A stretch of DNA of 64,000 nucleotides from Kosakonia oryziphila (GTDB lineage Bacteria > Pseudomonadota > Gammaproteobacteria > Enterobacterales > Enterobacteriaceae), in NCBI RefSeq assembly GCF_900094795.1, contig NZ_FMBC01000002.1, positions 62,001-126,000 on the forward strand, in the 5' to 3' direction. Positions 28,544-39,665 of the stretch are shown here, in pieces (the first letter of the stretch is position 1; each line of letters begins with the position of its first letter). The notes under the pieces were generated by a model. The model made no database searches and was not told the origin of the DNA. It saw only the letters and a list, made by a program, of their open reading frames with translations. Position numbers and translations under genes: made by a program.

Positions 28544-30085
28544 ATGCCTTATTTACTCGAAATGAAAAACATCACCAAAGCCTTTGGTGCTGTGAAAGCC
28601 ATTGATAACGTCAGCCTGCGATTGAATGCTGGCGAAGTGTTATCACTGTGCGGCGAGAATGGTTCCGGTAAATCAACACTGATGAAAGTCCTGTGCGGGA
28701 TCTACCCGGCTGGCAGTTACGACGGGGAGATAGTGTTTGCCGGCGAAACCTTGCAGGCCAGCCATATCCGCGACACCGAACGTAAAGGTATCGCTATCAT
28801 TCACCAGGAACTGGCATTGGTGAAACACCTGACGGTGCTGGAAAATATCTTCCTCGGCGCGGAAATCACCCGTAATGGCGTGATGGATTACGACCTGATG
28901 ACGCTGCGTTGCGAAAAACTCCTTAACCAGGTGAAGCTGGCCATTTCACCGGACACCCGGGTAGGCGATTTAGGACTGGGACAGCAACAACTGGTGGAAA
29001 TTGCCAAAGCGCTGAATAAGCAGGTGCGGCTGCTTATTCTGGATGAACCGACAGCCTCGCTCACCGAACAGGAAACCTCGGTGCTGCTGGATATCATCCG
29101 CGACCTGCGCAACCATGATATCGCCTGTATCTATATCTCCCATAAACTCAATGAAGTCAAAGCGATATCTGACGTGATTTGCGTCATTCGCGATGGCAAA
29201 CATATCGGCACCCGCGATGCAATGGGCATGAGCGAAGATGACATCATCACCATGATGGTTGGTCGCGAGCTTACGGCGCTTTATCCCAACGAGCCACATA
29301 CTACCGGCTCGGAGATCCTGCGCGTTGAACACCTGACTGCCTGGCACCCGGTTAATCGCCATATTAAACGCGTCAATGACGTCTCTTTCAGCCTGAAACG
29401 TGGCGAAATCCTCGGTATCGCCGGGTTAGTCGGCGCAGGCAGAACCGAAGCCGTGCAGTGTCTGTTTGGCGTGTGGCCCGGACGCTGGGAGGGTGCGATT
29501 TACCTTGATGGCAAGCAGGTGGAGATCCACAACTGCCAGCAGGCCATTGCGCACGGCATTGCGATGGTGCCGGAAGATCGCAAAAAAGATGGCATCGTGC
29601 CGGTTATGGCAGTGGGAAAAAATATTACTCTTGCGGCGCTGGATCAGTTTACCGGCACACTCAGCAGCCTGGACGATGCGGCAGAGCAGGCCTGCATTTT
29701 ACAGTCTCTACAACGGTTAAAAGTAAAAACCTCATCGCCAGCACTTGCCATTGGCCGCCTAAGTGGCGGCAATCAGCAAAAAGCGATTCTGGCCCGCTGC
29801 CTGCTGCTCAACCCGCGCATTTTAATCCTCGACGAACCGACGCGCGGTATTGATATCGGCGCGAAATATGAAATCTACAAACTCATTAACCAACTGGTGC
29901 AGCAAGGGATTGCCGTCATCGTTATCTCATCCGAACTGCCCGAAGTGCTGGGTTTAAGCGACCGGGTGCTGGTGATGCATGAAGGCAAGCTGAAAGCCGA
30001 TCTTATCAATCGTAATCTGACCCAGGAGCAGGTCATGGAAGCGGCACTGAGGAGCGAACATCATGTCGAAAAGCAACCCGTCTGA
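28544..30085 (+). CDS. xylG: xylose ABC transporter ATP-binding protein
   Basis: The 513-residue protein has two fused ABC ATPase domains. The first has Walker [10 protein letters not shown], signature [15 protein letters not shown] and Walker B LLILDEPT. The second has a degenerate Walker A (GLVGAGRTE) and signature [14 protein letters not shown]. The length is identical to E. coli XylG. The end overlaps xylH by 23 bases. Confidence 0.97.
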   Translation: MPYLLEMKNITKAFGAVKAIDNVSLRLNAGEVLSLCGENGSGKSTLMKVLCGIYPAGSYDGEIVFAGETLQASHIRDTERKGIAIIHQELALVKHLTVLENIFLGAEITRNGVMDYDLMTLRCEKLLNQVKLAISPDTRVGDLGLGQQQLVEIAKALNKQVRLLILDEPTASLTEQETSVLLDIIRDLRNHDIACIYISHKLNEVKAISDVICVIRDGKHIGTRDAMGMSEDDIITMMVGRELTALYPNEPHTTGSEILRVEHLTAWHPVNRHIKRVNDVSFSLKRGEILGIAGLVGAGRTEAVQCLFGVWPGRWEGAIYLDGKQVEIHNCQQAIAHGIAMVPEDRKKDGIVPVMAVGKNITLAALDQFTGTLSSLDDAAEQACILQSLQRLKVKTSSPALAIGRLSGGNQQKAILARCLLLNPRILILDEPTRGIDIGAKYEIYKLINQLVQQGIAVIVISSELPEVLGLSDRVLVMHEGKLKADLINRNLTQEQVMEAALRSEHHVEKQPV

Positions 30086-31244
30086 AATGAAGCTATCCAC
30101 GGTCTCACCGGGCGTATTTTCCGGTCTGAAATCCCTCAACTTACAGGTCTTTGTCATGATTGCTGCCATCGTAGTGATCATGCTGTTTTTTACCGGTATG
30201 ACCGATGGCGCTTACCTGAGCGCACGCAATATCTCTAACCTGCTACGCCAGACCGCCATCACCGGTATTCTGGCGGTCGGTATGGTGTTCGTCATTATTT
30301 CCGCAGAAATTGACCTCTCCGTTGGCTCAATGATGGGCCTGCTCGGCGGCGCAGCGGCAATTTTTGATGTCTGGCTCGGTTGGCCACTGCCACTCACCGT
30401 GGCAGTAACGCTGGTGCTCGGCCTGCTGCTGGGCGCATGGAATGGCTGGTGGGTGGCCTATCGCAAAGTGCCGTCATTCATCGTCACCCTGGCCGGTATG
30501 CTGGCGTTTCGCGGCGTGTTAATCGGCATCACCAACGGCACCACGGTTTCTCCCACCAGTGTGGCGATGTCGCAAATCGGCCAAAGCTACCTGCCAGACG
30601 GTGTTGGTTTCGGCGTCGGCGTTCTGGGCATGGTGGTGTTTGTGCTCTGGCAATGGCGCGGGCGGTTGCGCCGCCAGTCGCTCGGCCTCACGACACCAGC
30701 CTCCACCAGCGCGATTGGCCGTCAGGCGCTTATCGCAGTGATTGTGCTGGGTGCTATCTGGCTGCTCAATGATTATCGTGGCGTTCCCACGCCAGTGCTG
30801 CTGCTGGCGTTTCTTCTGCTGGCCGGGATGTTTATGGCCACGCGAACCGCGTTTGGCCGCCGGATTTACGCCATCGGCGGTAACCTGGAAGCCGCCCGGC
30901 TTTCCGGTATCAACGTTGAACGTACCAAACTAGCGGTATTTGCCATCAACGGTTTGATGGTGGCAATTGCCGGGTTAATCCTCAGTTCACGCCTCGGCGC
31001 GGGTTCGCCTTCGGCCGGGAATATCGCCGAGCTGGACGCCATTGCCGCCTGTGTCATTGGCGGCACCAGCCTCGCAGGCGGGATTGGTAGCGTTGCGGGT
31101 GCCGTAATGGGGGCGTTTATTATGGCCTCGCTGGATAACGGTATGAGCATGATGGATGTGCCCACCTTCTGGCAATACATCGTCAAAGGCGCGATTTTAC
31201 TGTTGGCGGTGTGGATGGATTCCGCGACCAAACGCCGGGCCTGA
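30063..31244 (+). CDS. xylH: xylose ABC transporter permease
   Basis: The 393-residue inner-membrane permease has about ten hydrophobic helices and the family motif [15 protein letters not shown]. It matches E. coli XylH (393 aa). The start lies within the xylG 3' end, and the pair should be translationally coupled. Confidence 0.96.
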   Translation: MSKSNPSEMKLSTVSPGVFSGLKSLNLQVFVMIAAIVVIMLFFTGMTDGAYLSARNISNLLRQTAITGILAVGMVFVIISAEIDLSVGSMMGLLGGAAAIFDVWLGWPLPLTVAVTLVLGLLLGAWNGWWVAYRKVPSFIVTLAGMLAFRGVLIGITNGTTVSPTSVAMSQIGQSYLPDGVGFGVGVLGMVVFVLWQWRGRLRRQSLGLTTPASTSAIGRQALIAVIVLGAIWLLNDYRGVPTPVLLLAFLLLAGMFMATRTAFGRRIYAIGGNLEAARLSGINVERTKLAVFAINGLMVAIAGLILSSRLGAGSPSAGNIAELDAIAACVIGGTSLAGGIGSVAGAVMGAFIMASLDNGMSMMDVPTFWQYIVKGAILLLAVWMDSATKRRA

Positions 31245-31271
31245 AAGGAGTGATGAATACAGGCGTGATCA

Positions 31272-31300
31272 CACTGCCGGATCTTTTTTATCCGGCAGTG
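31272..31300. other. hairpin between xylH and xylR
   Basis: CACTGCCGGAT pairs with ATCCGGCAGTG (11-base perfect stem, 7-base loop). It is not followed by a T-run, so it may act as a weak terminator or stability element separating xylFGH from xylR. Confidence 0.5.
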
Positions 31301-31349
31301 GGCTGGATATGATAATCAGAATAGGTGGAAAGCCAGGAATCCCAGAGAC

Positions 31350-32528
31350 ATGTTTGAAAAACGCCATCGCATCACGTTGCTATTTAATGCTAATAAAGCC
31401 TATGACCGCCAGGTTGTCGAGGGCGTAGGCGAGTATTTGCAGGCGTCGCAATCCGAGTGGGATATCTTTATCGAGGAAGATTTCCGTGCGCGCATTGAGA
31501 ATATTAAAGAGTGGGTCGGCGATGGTATTATTGCCGATTATGACGACCCGGAAATAGAACAGGTACTGGCCGATATTGACGTCCCAATCGTCGGTGTTGG
31601 CGGCTCCTATCACACGCCGGAAAGCTACCCTGCGGTCCATTACATCGCCACCGACAATCACGCGCTGGTTGAGAGCGCGTTCCTGCATTTGAAAGAGAAA
31701 GGCGTACACCGTTTTGCCTTTTACGGCCTGCCCGCTTCCAGTGGTAAGCGCTGGGCTGCTGAACGTGAATATGCTTTTTGCCGGCTTGTCGCGCAGGAGA
31801 AATACCGTGGCGTGGTCTACCAGGGACTGACCACCGCGCCGGAAAACTGGCAGCACGCGCAGAACCGGCTTGCCGACTGGCTACAAACGCTACCGCCGCA
31901 AACCGGCATCATTGCCGTGACCGACGCCCGCGCTCGCCACGTTCTGCAGGTGTGCGACCATCTGCATATTCCGGTACCGGAAAAGTTGTGTGTGATTGGC
32001 ATCGATAATGAAGAGCTGACCCGTTATCTCTCCCGCGTCGCGCTCTCTTCCGTAGCGCAGGGCACGCGGCAGATGGGCTATCAGGCGGCGAAATTACTGC
32101 ATCGTCTGTTGGATAGCGAAACCCTACCGCTTCAGCGGCTGCTGGTACCGCCGATGCGGGTGGTGGAACGACGTTCGACTGATTACCGGTCGCTGAACGA
32201 TCCGGCTGTCATTCAGGCGATGCACTACATCCGCAATCATGCCTGTAAGGGGATCAAAGTCGATCAGGTACTGGATGCTGTCGGTATTTCGCGTTCCAAT
32301 CTGGAGAAGCGCTTTAAAGAGGAAGTGGGGGAAACCATACATGCGGTGATCCACGCAGAGAAACTGGAAAAAGCGCGTAGCCTGCTGATTTCAACGTCAC
32401 TCTCGATCAACGAGATTTCACAGATGTGCGGCTATCCGTCGCTGCAATATTTCTATTCCGTCTTCCGCAAAGAGTACGACAGCACACCAAAAGACTACCG
32501 CGACCGCTACAGCGAAGTGCTGATATAA
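31350..32528 (+). CDS. xylR: xylose operon activator XylR
   Basis: The 392-residue protein combines an N-terminal LacI-like ligand-binding domain (residues 5-280) with a C-terminal AraC-type double HTH (285-390: KVDQVLDAVGISRSNLEKRF and INEISQMCGYPSLQYFYSVF). This matches E. coli XylR, which binds xylose and activates xylA and xylF. It lies 105 bp after xylH. Confidence 0.97.
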   Translation: MFEKRHRITLLFNANKAYDRQVVEGVGEYLQASQSEWDIFIEEDFRARIENIKEWVGDGIIADYDDPEIEQVLADIDVPIVGVGGSYHTPESYPAVHYIATDNHALVESAFLHLKEKGVHRFAFYGLPASSGKRWAAEREYAFCRLVAQEKYRGVVYQGLTTAPENWQHAQNRLADWLQTLPPQTGIIAVTDARARHVLQVCDHLHIPVPEKLCVIGIDNEELTRYLSRVALSSVAQGTRQMGYQAAKLLHRLLDSETLPLQRLLVPPMRVVERRSTDYRSLNDPAVIQAMHYIRNHACKGIKVDQVLDAVGISRSNLEKRFKEEVGETIHAVIHAEKLEKARSLLISTSLSINEISQMCGYPSLQYFYSVFRKEYDSTPKDYRDRYSEVLI

Positions 32529-32537
32529 CGTACAAAG

Positions 32538-32567
32538 AAAAACGCCTTCCACAGGGAAGGTGTTTTA
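32538..32567. terminator. terminator between xylR and bax
   Basis: ACGCCTTCC-ACA-GGGAAGGTGTTTT, just after the xylR stop, with A-rich sequence on the other side; the convergent bax gene can use it too. Confidence 0.7.
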
Positions 32568-32580
32568 TCACTGAAAACAG

Positions 32581-33408
32581 TCACATGTGAGCAGCGATTA
32601 ACTGCTGATTGTCCTGATACATGGCAAACAGGTAGTTGTTGTAACTCGCACCGCGGGTCGAGTAACCCTTCAGCTTATGAATCATGTTTGAAGCTGTCAC
32701 TTCCTGATCGGCCTTACGTAACTGTGCGCGGGATTTACGGAACGACGCATAAGCCGCGTGCGTATTCAGATTAGTGACGTAGGCCTCAACCGACTCCTGC
32801 AGAGATTCAAAGTGGGAATAGCCTTTCACCTTACCCGGGCCATTTTTACAGGCACCCTTGGCACACTTCATACCAAACAGATTGTTGTTGGTACGTGCAA
32901 GCTTAGAGGTACCCCAGCCGCTTTCTGCCGCCGCCATGGTAGCGACCATGCTGTCAGGAATAATATCCACACGCTCCAGCAACGTGTTCCAGGGGATATG
33001 GCGCGTATTCCCGGACCAGCTCACTTTGTAGCGGTTGGCAATATCCTTCAGGCGCGCGCGTTCGGCAGGCGACCATTGGCTGTCGTACTGTTTCTTTTGC
33101 AGCCAGTTACGCTCGGCGGCAATCGCTGAGTTTTTACTGGTGATGTAAGGCATTACTGTCCGGAGAAACGCTTTTTTCCTTGGGGTTCCGGAAGGGTATT
33201 TTCGCAAATCAGGAAGTGAGCTGCTATTTACACTATTGCGAGAATACTCTTTTTTACTGCTTGCCTGCTTTTTTACGTTTGCCTTAGTGACGTGGGCTTT
33301 GTGACTCGCTGTTTCTGTGTGCGTCTTTGCCAGCACTCCACCCGAAAATATAAGGGTGAAAAACATGAGTATCGTCGCCCCAGGTCGTCGCATGGGTATC
33401 GATATCAT
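32581..33408 (-). CDS. bax: Bax, glucosaminidase-domain envelope protein
   Basis: The 275-residue protein has an N-terminal hydrophobic signal/anchor (GATILMFFTLIFSGGVLA), a basic linker, and a mannosyl-glycoprotein endo-beta-N-acetylglucosaminidase-like domain (about residues 125-275). The likely catalytic Glu lies in MAAAESGWGTSKLARTNNNL. It matches E. coli Bax, whose physiological role is not settled. The ATG at 33408 has ACCAGGAGACC upstream; an open frame reaching 33540 would hide the signal sequence and is rejected. Confidence 0.88.
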   Translation of the reverse strand: MISIPMRRPGATILMFFTLIFSGGVLAKTHTETASHKAHVTKANVKKQASSKKEYSRNSVNSSSLPDLRKYPSGTPRKKAFLRTVMPYITSKNSAIAAERNWLQKKQYDSQWSPAERARLKDIANRYKVSWSGNTRHIPWNTLLERVDIIPDSMVATMAAAESGWGTSKLARTNNNLFGMKCAKGACKNGPGKVKGYSHFESLQESVEAYVTNLNTHAAYASFRKSRAQLRKADQEVTASNMIHKLKGYSTRGASYNNYLFAMYQDNQQLIAAHM

Positions 33409-33632
33409 TAGGTCTCCTGGTCGGATATGAACATTCCAACACCTTCTTTTTGCATAAATTTGAGGGCTGAACCTCGAATCATACCAAAAATAGCGTACAA
33501 GAGCACGTACAGAAATAATCCAATTCCGAAACCATGTCACCAGGAAATTGTGTAGAAAATGGACAGAGAGTGATAAATGTGGTGGTTATCGCAAATCTAT
33601 GACGTTCTGTGTGGCTTATCACTCACCCGTTG

Positions 33633-33666
33633 TTCTCCTCCCTGGCGATAACGCGCACAGGATGAG
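33633..33666 (+). promoter_or_regulatory. possible MalT boxes upstream of malS
   Basis: Two matches to the GGA(T/G)GA core of MalT boxes lie about 60-90 bp before malS: GGATGA at 33660-33665 and GGAGGA on the minus strand (TCCTCC, 33636-33641). E. coli malS is MalT-activated. The short motif makes this tentative. Confidence 0.4.
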
Positions 33667-33722
33667 TCGGCCCTGTTTTCAGCGTGGCAAACTAAAAGAA
33701 ACCGCCGTTAACGGGACATCAG

Positions 33723-35759
33723 ATGAAACACGCTGCGCTTTCACTGCTTTTTATACCCTGCTTCGCCTTCGCCGATTGGTCCACCAGCCGTTTTCCCGCC
33801 TTAACCAACGATGGCACAGGTCTGTGGCACAGTCAGGCGACGCTGAAAAAAGGGGCTAATCCGCTCACATTGCAGGAGGGCCAGCAATGCTGGCAACCTG
33901 CTGAAGAGGTGAAGCTCAACCAGATGTTGTCCCTGGTTCCTTGCACAGACAGCGCGCCACAGTGGCGCATTTTCCGCGACGGCGATTACCAGTTGCAGCT
34001 CGATACCCGTTCCGGCACACCCACTCTGTTACTGAGCGTGAAAAGCGAGAACGCCGACGCTCGTGCAAACGTGGCGCGCCAGTGTCCGGTGCGCAGTGAT
34101 AAGCCGCTAACGATAGAGGTCGGTGCAACGTTCCCGGAAGGCAGCCAGGTGCGCGATTTCTACAGCCAGCAAACCGCCACCGTCCGCAACGGTAAAATCA
34201 CCCTTAAACCTGCGGCAGAAAGCGACGGACTGCTGCTGTTAGAAAGAGCCGAAACCAATGGCCCGGCGCCCTTCCAGTGGCATAACGCCACCGTCTATTT
34301 TGTTTTAACCGACCGTTATGTGAATGGCGACCCGTCAAATGACAATAGCTACGGACGGCACAAAGATGGCATGCAGGAGATCGGCACCTTCCACGGCGGC
34401 GATCTGAAAGGCCTAACCAGTAAACTCGATTATTTGCAGCAACTGGGCGTGAACGCATTATGGATAAGCTCGCCGCTGGAGCAGATCCACGGCTGGGTAG
34501 GCGGCGGCACGAAAGGCGATTTTCCCCATTACGCCTATCACGGTTACTACACGCAAGACTGGACGCGCCTGGATGCCAATATGGGCCGCGAAGAGGATTT
34601 ACGCACGCTGGTAGATGAAGCGCACCGACGCGGCATCCGCGTGTTGTTTGACGTGGTGATGAACCACACCGGCTACGCCACACTTGCAGATATGCAGACA
34701 TATCAGTTTGGCGCTCTTTATCTGAAAGAGGATGAACGGCGCAAAATCCTCGGCGAACACTGGACAGACTGGAAGCCCGCCACTGGCCAGACGTGGCACA
34801 GCTTCAATGATTACATCAACTTCAGCGATAAAACAGCGTGGCAAAACTGGTGGGGCAAAAACTGGATCCGCACCGATATCGGCGATTATGACAACCCCGG
34901 TTTTGACGATCTGACCATGTCGCTGGCATTCTTGCCAGATCTGAAAACAGAATCGACCACACCATCCGGTTTGCCCGTCTTCTACCAACATAAACCGGAC
35001 ACGCACGCACGGGAGATTGCCGGTTACACGCCACGAGATTATCTGACCCACTGGCTCAGCCAGTGGGTGCGAGATTATGGTATCGACGGTTTTCGCGTTG
35101 ATACCGCCAAACACGTTGAGCTGGCAGCCTGGCAACAACTCAAAACCCAGGCGACAGAGGCGCTGGCTGAGTGGAAAAAAGCCAACCCGCAGAAGAAAAT
35201 CGATGATGCGCCATTCTGGATGACCGGCGAATCCTGGGGCCACGGCGTCATGCACAGCGCCTACTACGACCACGGTTTCGACGCAATGATCAATTTTGAT
35301 TATCAGGAGCAGGCCGCCAGCGCTGTGCCGTGCCTGGCAAATATGGATACTGTCTGGCAGCAAATGGCGGACAAGCTACAAAGCTTTAACACCCTGAGTT
35401 ATCTCTCCTCGCACGATACCCGCCTGTTCCGCGAAGGCGGCCAGCAATCGGCAGAGCTGTTATTGCTTGCGCCAGGCGCGGTGCAGATCTTCTATGGTGA
35501 TGAATCCGCACGTCCGTTTGGCCCCACAGGCTCCGATCCGCTGCAAGGCACACGTTCAGACATGAACTGGCAGGATGTTGACGGCAAAGCGGCGCAAAGC
35601 CTGCGCCACTGGCAAACGCTGGGACAGTTCCGCGCGCGCCATCCGGCACTCGGCGCGGGAAAACAAACCACACTGACATTGCCACAAGGATATGGGTTCG
35701 TTCGCGAGCAAGGAGAAGACAAAGTAATGGTTGTCTGGGCAGGTGCGACCCCACGCTGA
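33723..35759 (+). CDS. malS: periplasmic alpha-amylase
   Basis: This 678-residue GH13 alpha-amylase hydrolyses maltodextrins in the periplasm. A signal peptide (MKHAALSLLFIPCFAFA) is followed by an N-terminal accessory domain and the catalytic barrel from about residue 185. The catalytic residues are D460 (GFRVDTAKH), E503 (GESWGHG) and D565 (SSHDTRLF). Length and numbering agree with E. coli MalS. It is monocistronic, between divergent bax and avtA. Confidence 0.97.
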   Translation: MKHAALSLLFIPCFAFADWSTSRFPALTNDGTGLWHSQATLKKGANPLTLQEGQQCWQPAEEVKLNQMLSLVPCTDSAPQWRIFRDGDYQLQLDTRSGTPTLLLSVKSENADARANVARQCPVRSDKPLTIEVGATFPEGSQVRDFYSQQTATVRNGKITLKPAAESDGLLLLERAETNGPAPFQWHNATVYFVLTDRYVNGDPSNDNSYGRHKDGMQEIGTFHGGDLKGLTSKLDYLQQLGVNALWISSPLEQIHGWVGGGTKGDFPHYAYHGYYTQDWTRLDANMGREEDLRTLVDEAHRRGIRVLFDVVMNHTGYATLADMQTYQFGALYLKEDERRKILGEHWTDWKPATGQTWHSFNDYINFSDKTAWQNWWGKNWIRTDIGDYDNPGFDDLTMSLAFLPDLKTESTTPSGLPVFYQHKPDTHAREIAGYTPRDYLTHWLSQWVRDYGIDGFRVDTAKHVELAAWQQLKTQATEALAEWKKANPQKKIDDAPFWMTGESWGHGVMHSAYYDHGFDAMINFDYQEQAASAVPCLANMDTVWQQMADKLQSFNTLSYLSSHDTRLFREGGQQSAELLLLAPGAVQIFYGDESARPFGPTGSDPLQGTRSDMNWQDVDGKAAQSLRHWQTLGQFRARHPALGAGKQTTLTLPQGYGFVREQGEDKVMVVWAGATPR

Positions 35760-35908
35760 GTCATAAGGCAAATATCAGCATATTATTCCAACAATAAATA
35801 TGGAGTTAGTATAGAAAGCTAAAATCGTCACGGCGCGGCAATTTGCACACTGCTCTGCGGAGCGTTATGGTTAGCCACTTTGAACAGTAGCCCGACAGAG
35901 CAGTAGCG

Positions 35909-37165
35909 ATGACATTTTCACTTTTCGGCGACAAATTTACCCGCCATGCAGGCATTACACGCCTGATGGAGGATCTCAATGACGGTTTACGTACCCCTGG
36001 CGCTATCATGCTTGGCGGCGGTAACCCGGCACAAATCCCGGCCATGACCGATTACTTCCATAACCTACTTGCCGGGATGGTAGAAAACGGCAAAGCGATT
36101 GATGCGCTGTGCAATTATGACGGTCCGCAAGGCAAAACCGAGCTGCTGGCAGCGCTGGCGGGGATGCTGCGCGAAGAGTTAGGTTGGGATATTGAACCGC
36201 AGAATATTGCACTAACAAATGGCAGTCAGAGCGCGTTTTTCTACTTATTCAATCTTTTTGCAGGCCGTCGTGCCGATGGAAGCACCAGGAAAGTATTATT
36301 TCCGCTGGCGCCGGAGTACATAGGCTACGCGGATTCCGGGCTGGAAGAGGACTTATTTGTCTCGGCGCGACCCAATATTGAACTGCTGCCCGATGGCCAG
36401 TTTAAATACCATGTCGATTTCGAACATCTGCATATTGGCGAAGAGACCGGGATGATTTGCGTCTCGCGGCCGACCAACCCAACAGGCAACGTGATCACTG
36501 ATGAAGAGTTAATGAAACTCGATGTGCTGGCAAATCAGCACAACATTCCGCTGGTGATCGATAACGCTTACGGCGTGCCTTTTCCGGGCATCATCTTTAG
36601 CGAAGCGCGTCCGCTGTGGAACCCGAATATCATCTTGTGCATGAGCCTGTCGAAGCTGGGTCTGCCGGGCAGCCGCTGCGGTATTATCATCGCCAACGAT
36701 AAAATCATCTCCGCCATTCGCAATATGAACGGCATCATCAGTCTTGCGCCAGGCGGTATCGGCCCGGCAATGATGTGCGAGATGATTAAGCGCAAAGACC
36801 TGCTTCGCCTCTCCAAAGATGTGATCAAACCGTTTTATTACCAGCGGGTGCAGGAGACCATCGCCGTTCTGCGCCGTTACCTGCCGGAAGAACGGTGTCT
36901 GATCCATAAACCGGAAGGAGCGATTTTCCTCTGGCTGTGGTTCAAGGATCTGCCCATCAGCACCGAATTACTTTATCAGCGCCTGAAAAAACGCGGCGTG
37001 CTAATGGTGCCGGGCGATTACTTCTTCCCGGGGCTGGATAAACCCTGGCCGCACACGCATCAATGCATGCGCATGAACTATGTGCCGGAACCCGCGCTTA
37101 TCGAAGCTGGGGTGAAAATTCTTGCCGAAGAGGTTGAAAAAGCCTGGCAAGAAAACGAAGCCTGA
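35909..37165 (+). CDS. avtA: valine--pyruvate aminotransferase
   Basis: The 418-residue class I/II PLP aminotransferase (transaminase C) interconverts alanine and 2-oxoisovalerate with pyruvate and valine. The PLP-binding Lys lies in MSLSKLGLPGSRCG and the Asp/Asn contacts in VSRPTNPTGNVITDEE and VIDNAYG. It matches E. coli AvtA (417 aa) nearly throughout. It is preceded by a 149-bp gap with no other gene. Confidence 0.96.
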   Translation: MTFSLFGDKFTRHAGITRLMEDLNDGLRTPGAIMLGGGNPAQIPAMTDYFHNLLAGMVENGKAIDALCNYDGPQGKTELLAALAGMLREELGWDIEPQNIALTNGSQSAFFYLFNLFAGRRADGSTRKVLFPLAPEYIGYADSGLEEDLFVSARPNIELLPDGQFKYHVDFEHLHIGEETGMICVSRPTNPTGNVITDEELMKLDVLANQHNIPLVIDNAYGVPFPGIIFSEARPLWNPNIILCMSLSKLGLPGSRCGIIIANDKIISAIRNMNGIISLAPGGIGPAMMCEMIKRKDLLRLSKDVIKPFYYQRVQETIAVLRRYLPEERCLIHKPEGAIFLWLWFKDLPISTELLYQRLKKRGVLMVPGDYFFPGLDKPWPHTHQCMRMNYVPEPALIEAGVKILAEEVEKAWQENEA

Positions 37166-37220
37166 AAAGCGTTTAAAATAGCCATACGCGTAGCTGGCGC
37201 TGACGTAGAACGTTAACGAC

Positions 37221-37694
37221 TTATGCTAGCTGGCTTCGCAGACGACGCTCACGCAGTTGCGACGGGTTCACACAACTGAGGGCGCTGGTCGGGCAGGCTT
37301 CCACGCAGGCGGGTCCGGTTTCGCGATGCTGGCACAGATCGCACTTCAGCGCCTGTACTCGCGCATCAACCCGCGTCACCTGCATCGCGCCAAATGGGCA
37401 GGCGATCATGCAGCTTTTACAGCCGATACAGCGGGATTGTTCCACCTGGATCGTACCATCGGCGCGATAAATCGCGCCAACCGGGCAAACATTCGCACAG
37501 GGCGCATCTTCACAGTGATGGCAGGTCACTGCCGTGGAAAATGTCCCGGTTTTCACCACCCGAATGCGGGCAGAAAAGGTGGAAGCCGAGAGGGTTGAGC
37601 AGTCCTGATCATCCTGATGCGACACCGCGCAGGCCACTTCGCAGGTGCGACAGCCAATGCATTTTGCCGAATCGGCGATAATAAAACAGTTCAT
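37221..37694 (-). CDS. ysaA: ferredoxin-like 4Fe-4S protein YsaA
   Basis: The 157-residue protein has four CxxCxxCxxxC-type cysteine clusters (CIGCRTCEVAC, CHHCEDAPCANVC, CIGCKSCMIAC, CDLCQHRETGPACVEAC), so it can hold up to four 4Fe-4S clusters like HydN and other electron-transfer subunits. It corresponds to E. coli YsaA. It lies beside selBA, which serve the selenoenzyme formate dehydrogenases, so a redox role in formate metabolism is a reasonable but unproven inference. Confidence 0.88.
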   Translation of the reverse strand: MNCFIIADSAKCIGCRTCEVACAVSHQDDQDCSTLSASTFSARIRVVKTGTFSTAVTCHHCEDAPCANVCPVGAIYRADGTIQVEQSRCIGCKSCMIACPFGAMQVTRVDARVQALKCDLCQHRETGPACVEACPTSALSCVNPSQLRERRLRSQLA

Positions 37695-37820
37695 TCTCCA
37701 CTCCAGCAGGCGTTAAAAAAGCCAAGAGTGCCGAAAGCGTCGCTGCCGCGCTTTGATCGCAGAGGGGAAAAACGCCAGATTTGTCATTTGCATGAACATT
37801 TCTGGCGCTCTGCCTGGGGC

Positions 37821-39665
37821 TTACTCCTTCAGAAAAAGGGCTTTGTCGCGCAGGATATGGTCATTGCCGCGTCGACGGGTAAAACCAATGCGGTCAAAAT
37901 ATTCCAGGATCTGAATCGCCAGTTTGCGTCCCACGTTCAGCGTATCGCGGAAATCGGCGGCGCTGGTGGAACCTCTCGCCTGATCCAGATCGCGGATCAT
38001 ACTGGCGAAGGTGACGATCCGATCATTACGGTAATAACGATCTTTGACGATCGCCGTAATGAGCCCCTGCTGAGCAGCCTGTCGCAGCACACCGCGCATC
38101 GTCTGTTCATCGCTTGCTGTTTCACACGCCAGATCTCGCACCCACCACGGTTCGTCACCAAACAGCGGTGCCACCTTTTGCCAAAGATGCGCCTGCTCAT
38201 CGCTGAAGCCGGTTTTGTGATCCGGCAGATGCAGCCAGCCATGATGGCTGTGAATGTCGCCTGCCTCGCGCATCCGTTCGATAAGCGTGAGCACCAGCGC
38301 TTCATCTTCCATCGGCAACGCCATGCGCCGCAGCCGCTCGCGACCAGGGCCTGGCTCTTCGCGATGCTGCTCATGGTAGATTGCCAGTGTCTCCAGTAGC
38401 TTACGCTGCCAGCGTGCCGCCACCGGCGCATTCAAAAGATTATCGCCGGCACGAATAAAACCAGGATTATCCAGCAACGCTTCCAGCCCACGCGCGCTGA
38501 GCTGTCGCGCCCAGCCAAACGCCGTCAGATCGACGGCACCGCGCGATAAATGCACCAGCAGCGCCTGCGCATCATCGTCCGCCTGCGCCAGTTGCGTTAT
38601 CCATTGCAGATACTCAGTTTTACGTTTGCCACGGCGCGGTGAGTTGAGTGTTACCACCCGCGCCCCGGCCAGCGTACTGCGCGCAGAGATATCGCGTAGT
38701 ACCAGCCGATCGTTATCGGCCAGCCACAGCGGCGTATCCAGCACCAGTTCGGCGAGACCATTTTCCAGCAGCGAAACGCGGCCGGTAACATGGCTGGCGG
38801 CATGGTGGATATGCACCGGTTGCCACTGGGTCAGCGGCGTGTGCGCTTGCAGCGCGACAATTACCCGCTCCGTTGCTTCCGGCGGTTGCTGTGACAGCAA
38901 CCAGTCACCGCGACTAAGCGCCTCTTTTTCCGCGTCACCGGCAATATTGAGCGCAATACGCTGCCCGGCGTGAGCATGATCGACTGGCTGGTTCTGCGCA
39001 TGCAGACCGCGCACGCGCATCGGTTTATTCACCCCGCTCAACCACAACGTATCGCCCACGCGCACATCGCCAGAGAGTGCCGTACCGGTCACCACCAACC
39101 CGGCACCTTTGACGGTAAATGCGCGATCCAGCGCCAGGCGAAAACGTTGGTTTTCCGGGTGCGCGCGCTCCGGCAACTGCAACAGGTGCGCACGTAATTC
39201 AGCGATGCCATGCATCTCTGTTGCGGCGGTGATAAACATTGTCGCCTGCGGATAACCAAAGGTTTTCAGCGTTTCTTGTACTTCTGCGCGCACCTGTTCA
39301 ATTCGCGCGTCATCCACGCGATCGGCCTTCGTTAGCGCTACGGTCAGCGCCGGGTTACCGGTGAGCTGCAAAATGGCCAGATGCTCGCGGGTCTGCGCCA
39401 TCACGCCATCATCGCAGGCGACCACCAGCAGCGCATGATCGATGCCGCCGACGCCCGCCAGCATATTCGAGAGGAATTTTTCGTGTCCCGGCACATCAAT
39501 AAACCCCGGTACGCGCCCGTCCGGCTGCGGCCAGTAGGCGTAGCCCAGATCGATAGTCATGCCGCGTTTTTTCTCTTCCGGCAAACGATCGGCATTCACG
39601 CCGGTCAGCGCCTCAATCAAGGTCGTTTTACCGTGGTCAACATGCCCGGCAGTGGCAATAATCAT
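37821..39665 (-). CDS. selB: selenocysteine-specific elongation factor SelB
   Basis: The 614-residue GTPase delivers Sec-tRNA to UGA codons by binding the SECIS hairpin. It has G-domain motifs GHVDHGKTT (residues 7-15), DVPGHEKF and [10 protein letters not shown]-Tu-like domains 2 and 3, and four winged-helix domains at the C-terminus that bind SECIS RNA. The length equals E. coli SelB. Its start overlaps the selA stop (ATGA). Confidence 0.97.
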   Translation of the reverse strand: MIIATAGHVDHGKTTLIEALTGVNADRLPEEKKRGMTIDLGYAYWPQPDGRVPGFIDVPGHEKFLSNMLAGVGGIDHALLVVACDDGVMAQTREHLAILQLTGNPALTVALTKADRVDDARIEQVRAEVQETLKTFGYPQATMFITAATEMHGIAELRAHLLQLPERAHPENQRFRLALDRAFTVKGAGLVVTGTALSGDVRVGDTLWLSGVNKPMRVRGLHAQNQPVDHAHAGQRIALNIAGDAEKEALSRGDWLLSQQPPEATERVIVALQAHTPLTQWQPVHIHHAASHVTGRVSLLENGLAELVLDTPLWLADNDRLVLRDISARSTLAGARVVTLNSPRRGKRKTEYLQWITQLAQADDDAQALLVHLSRGAVDLTAFGWARQLSARGLEALLDNPGFIRAGDNLLNAPVAARWQRKLLETLAIYHEQHREEPGPGRERLRRMALPMEDEALVLTLIERMREAGDIHSHHGWLHLPDHKTGFSDEQAHLWQKVAPLFGDEPWWVRDLACETASDEQTMRGVLRQAAQQGLITAIVKDRYYRNDRIVTFASMIRDLDQARGSTSAADFRDTLNVGRKLAIQILEYFDRIGFTRRRGNDHILRDKALFLKE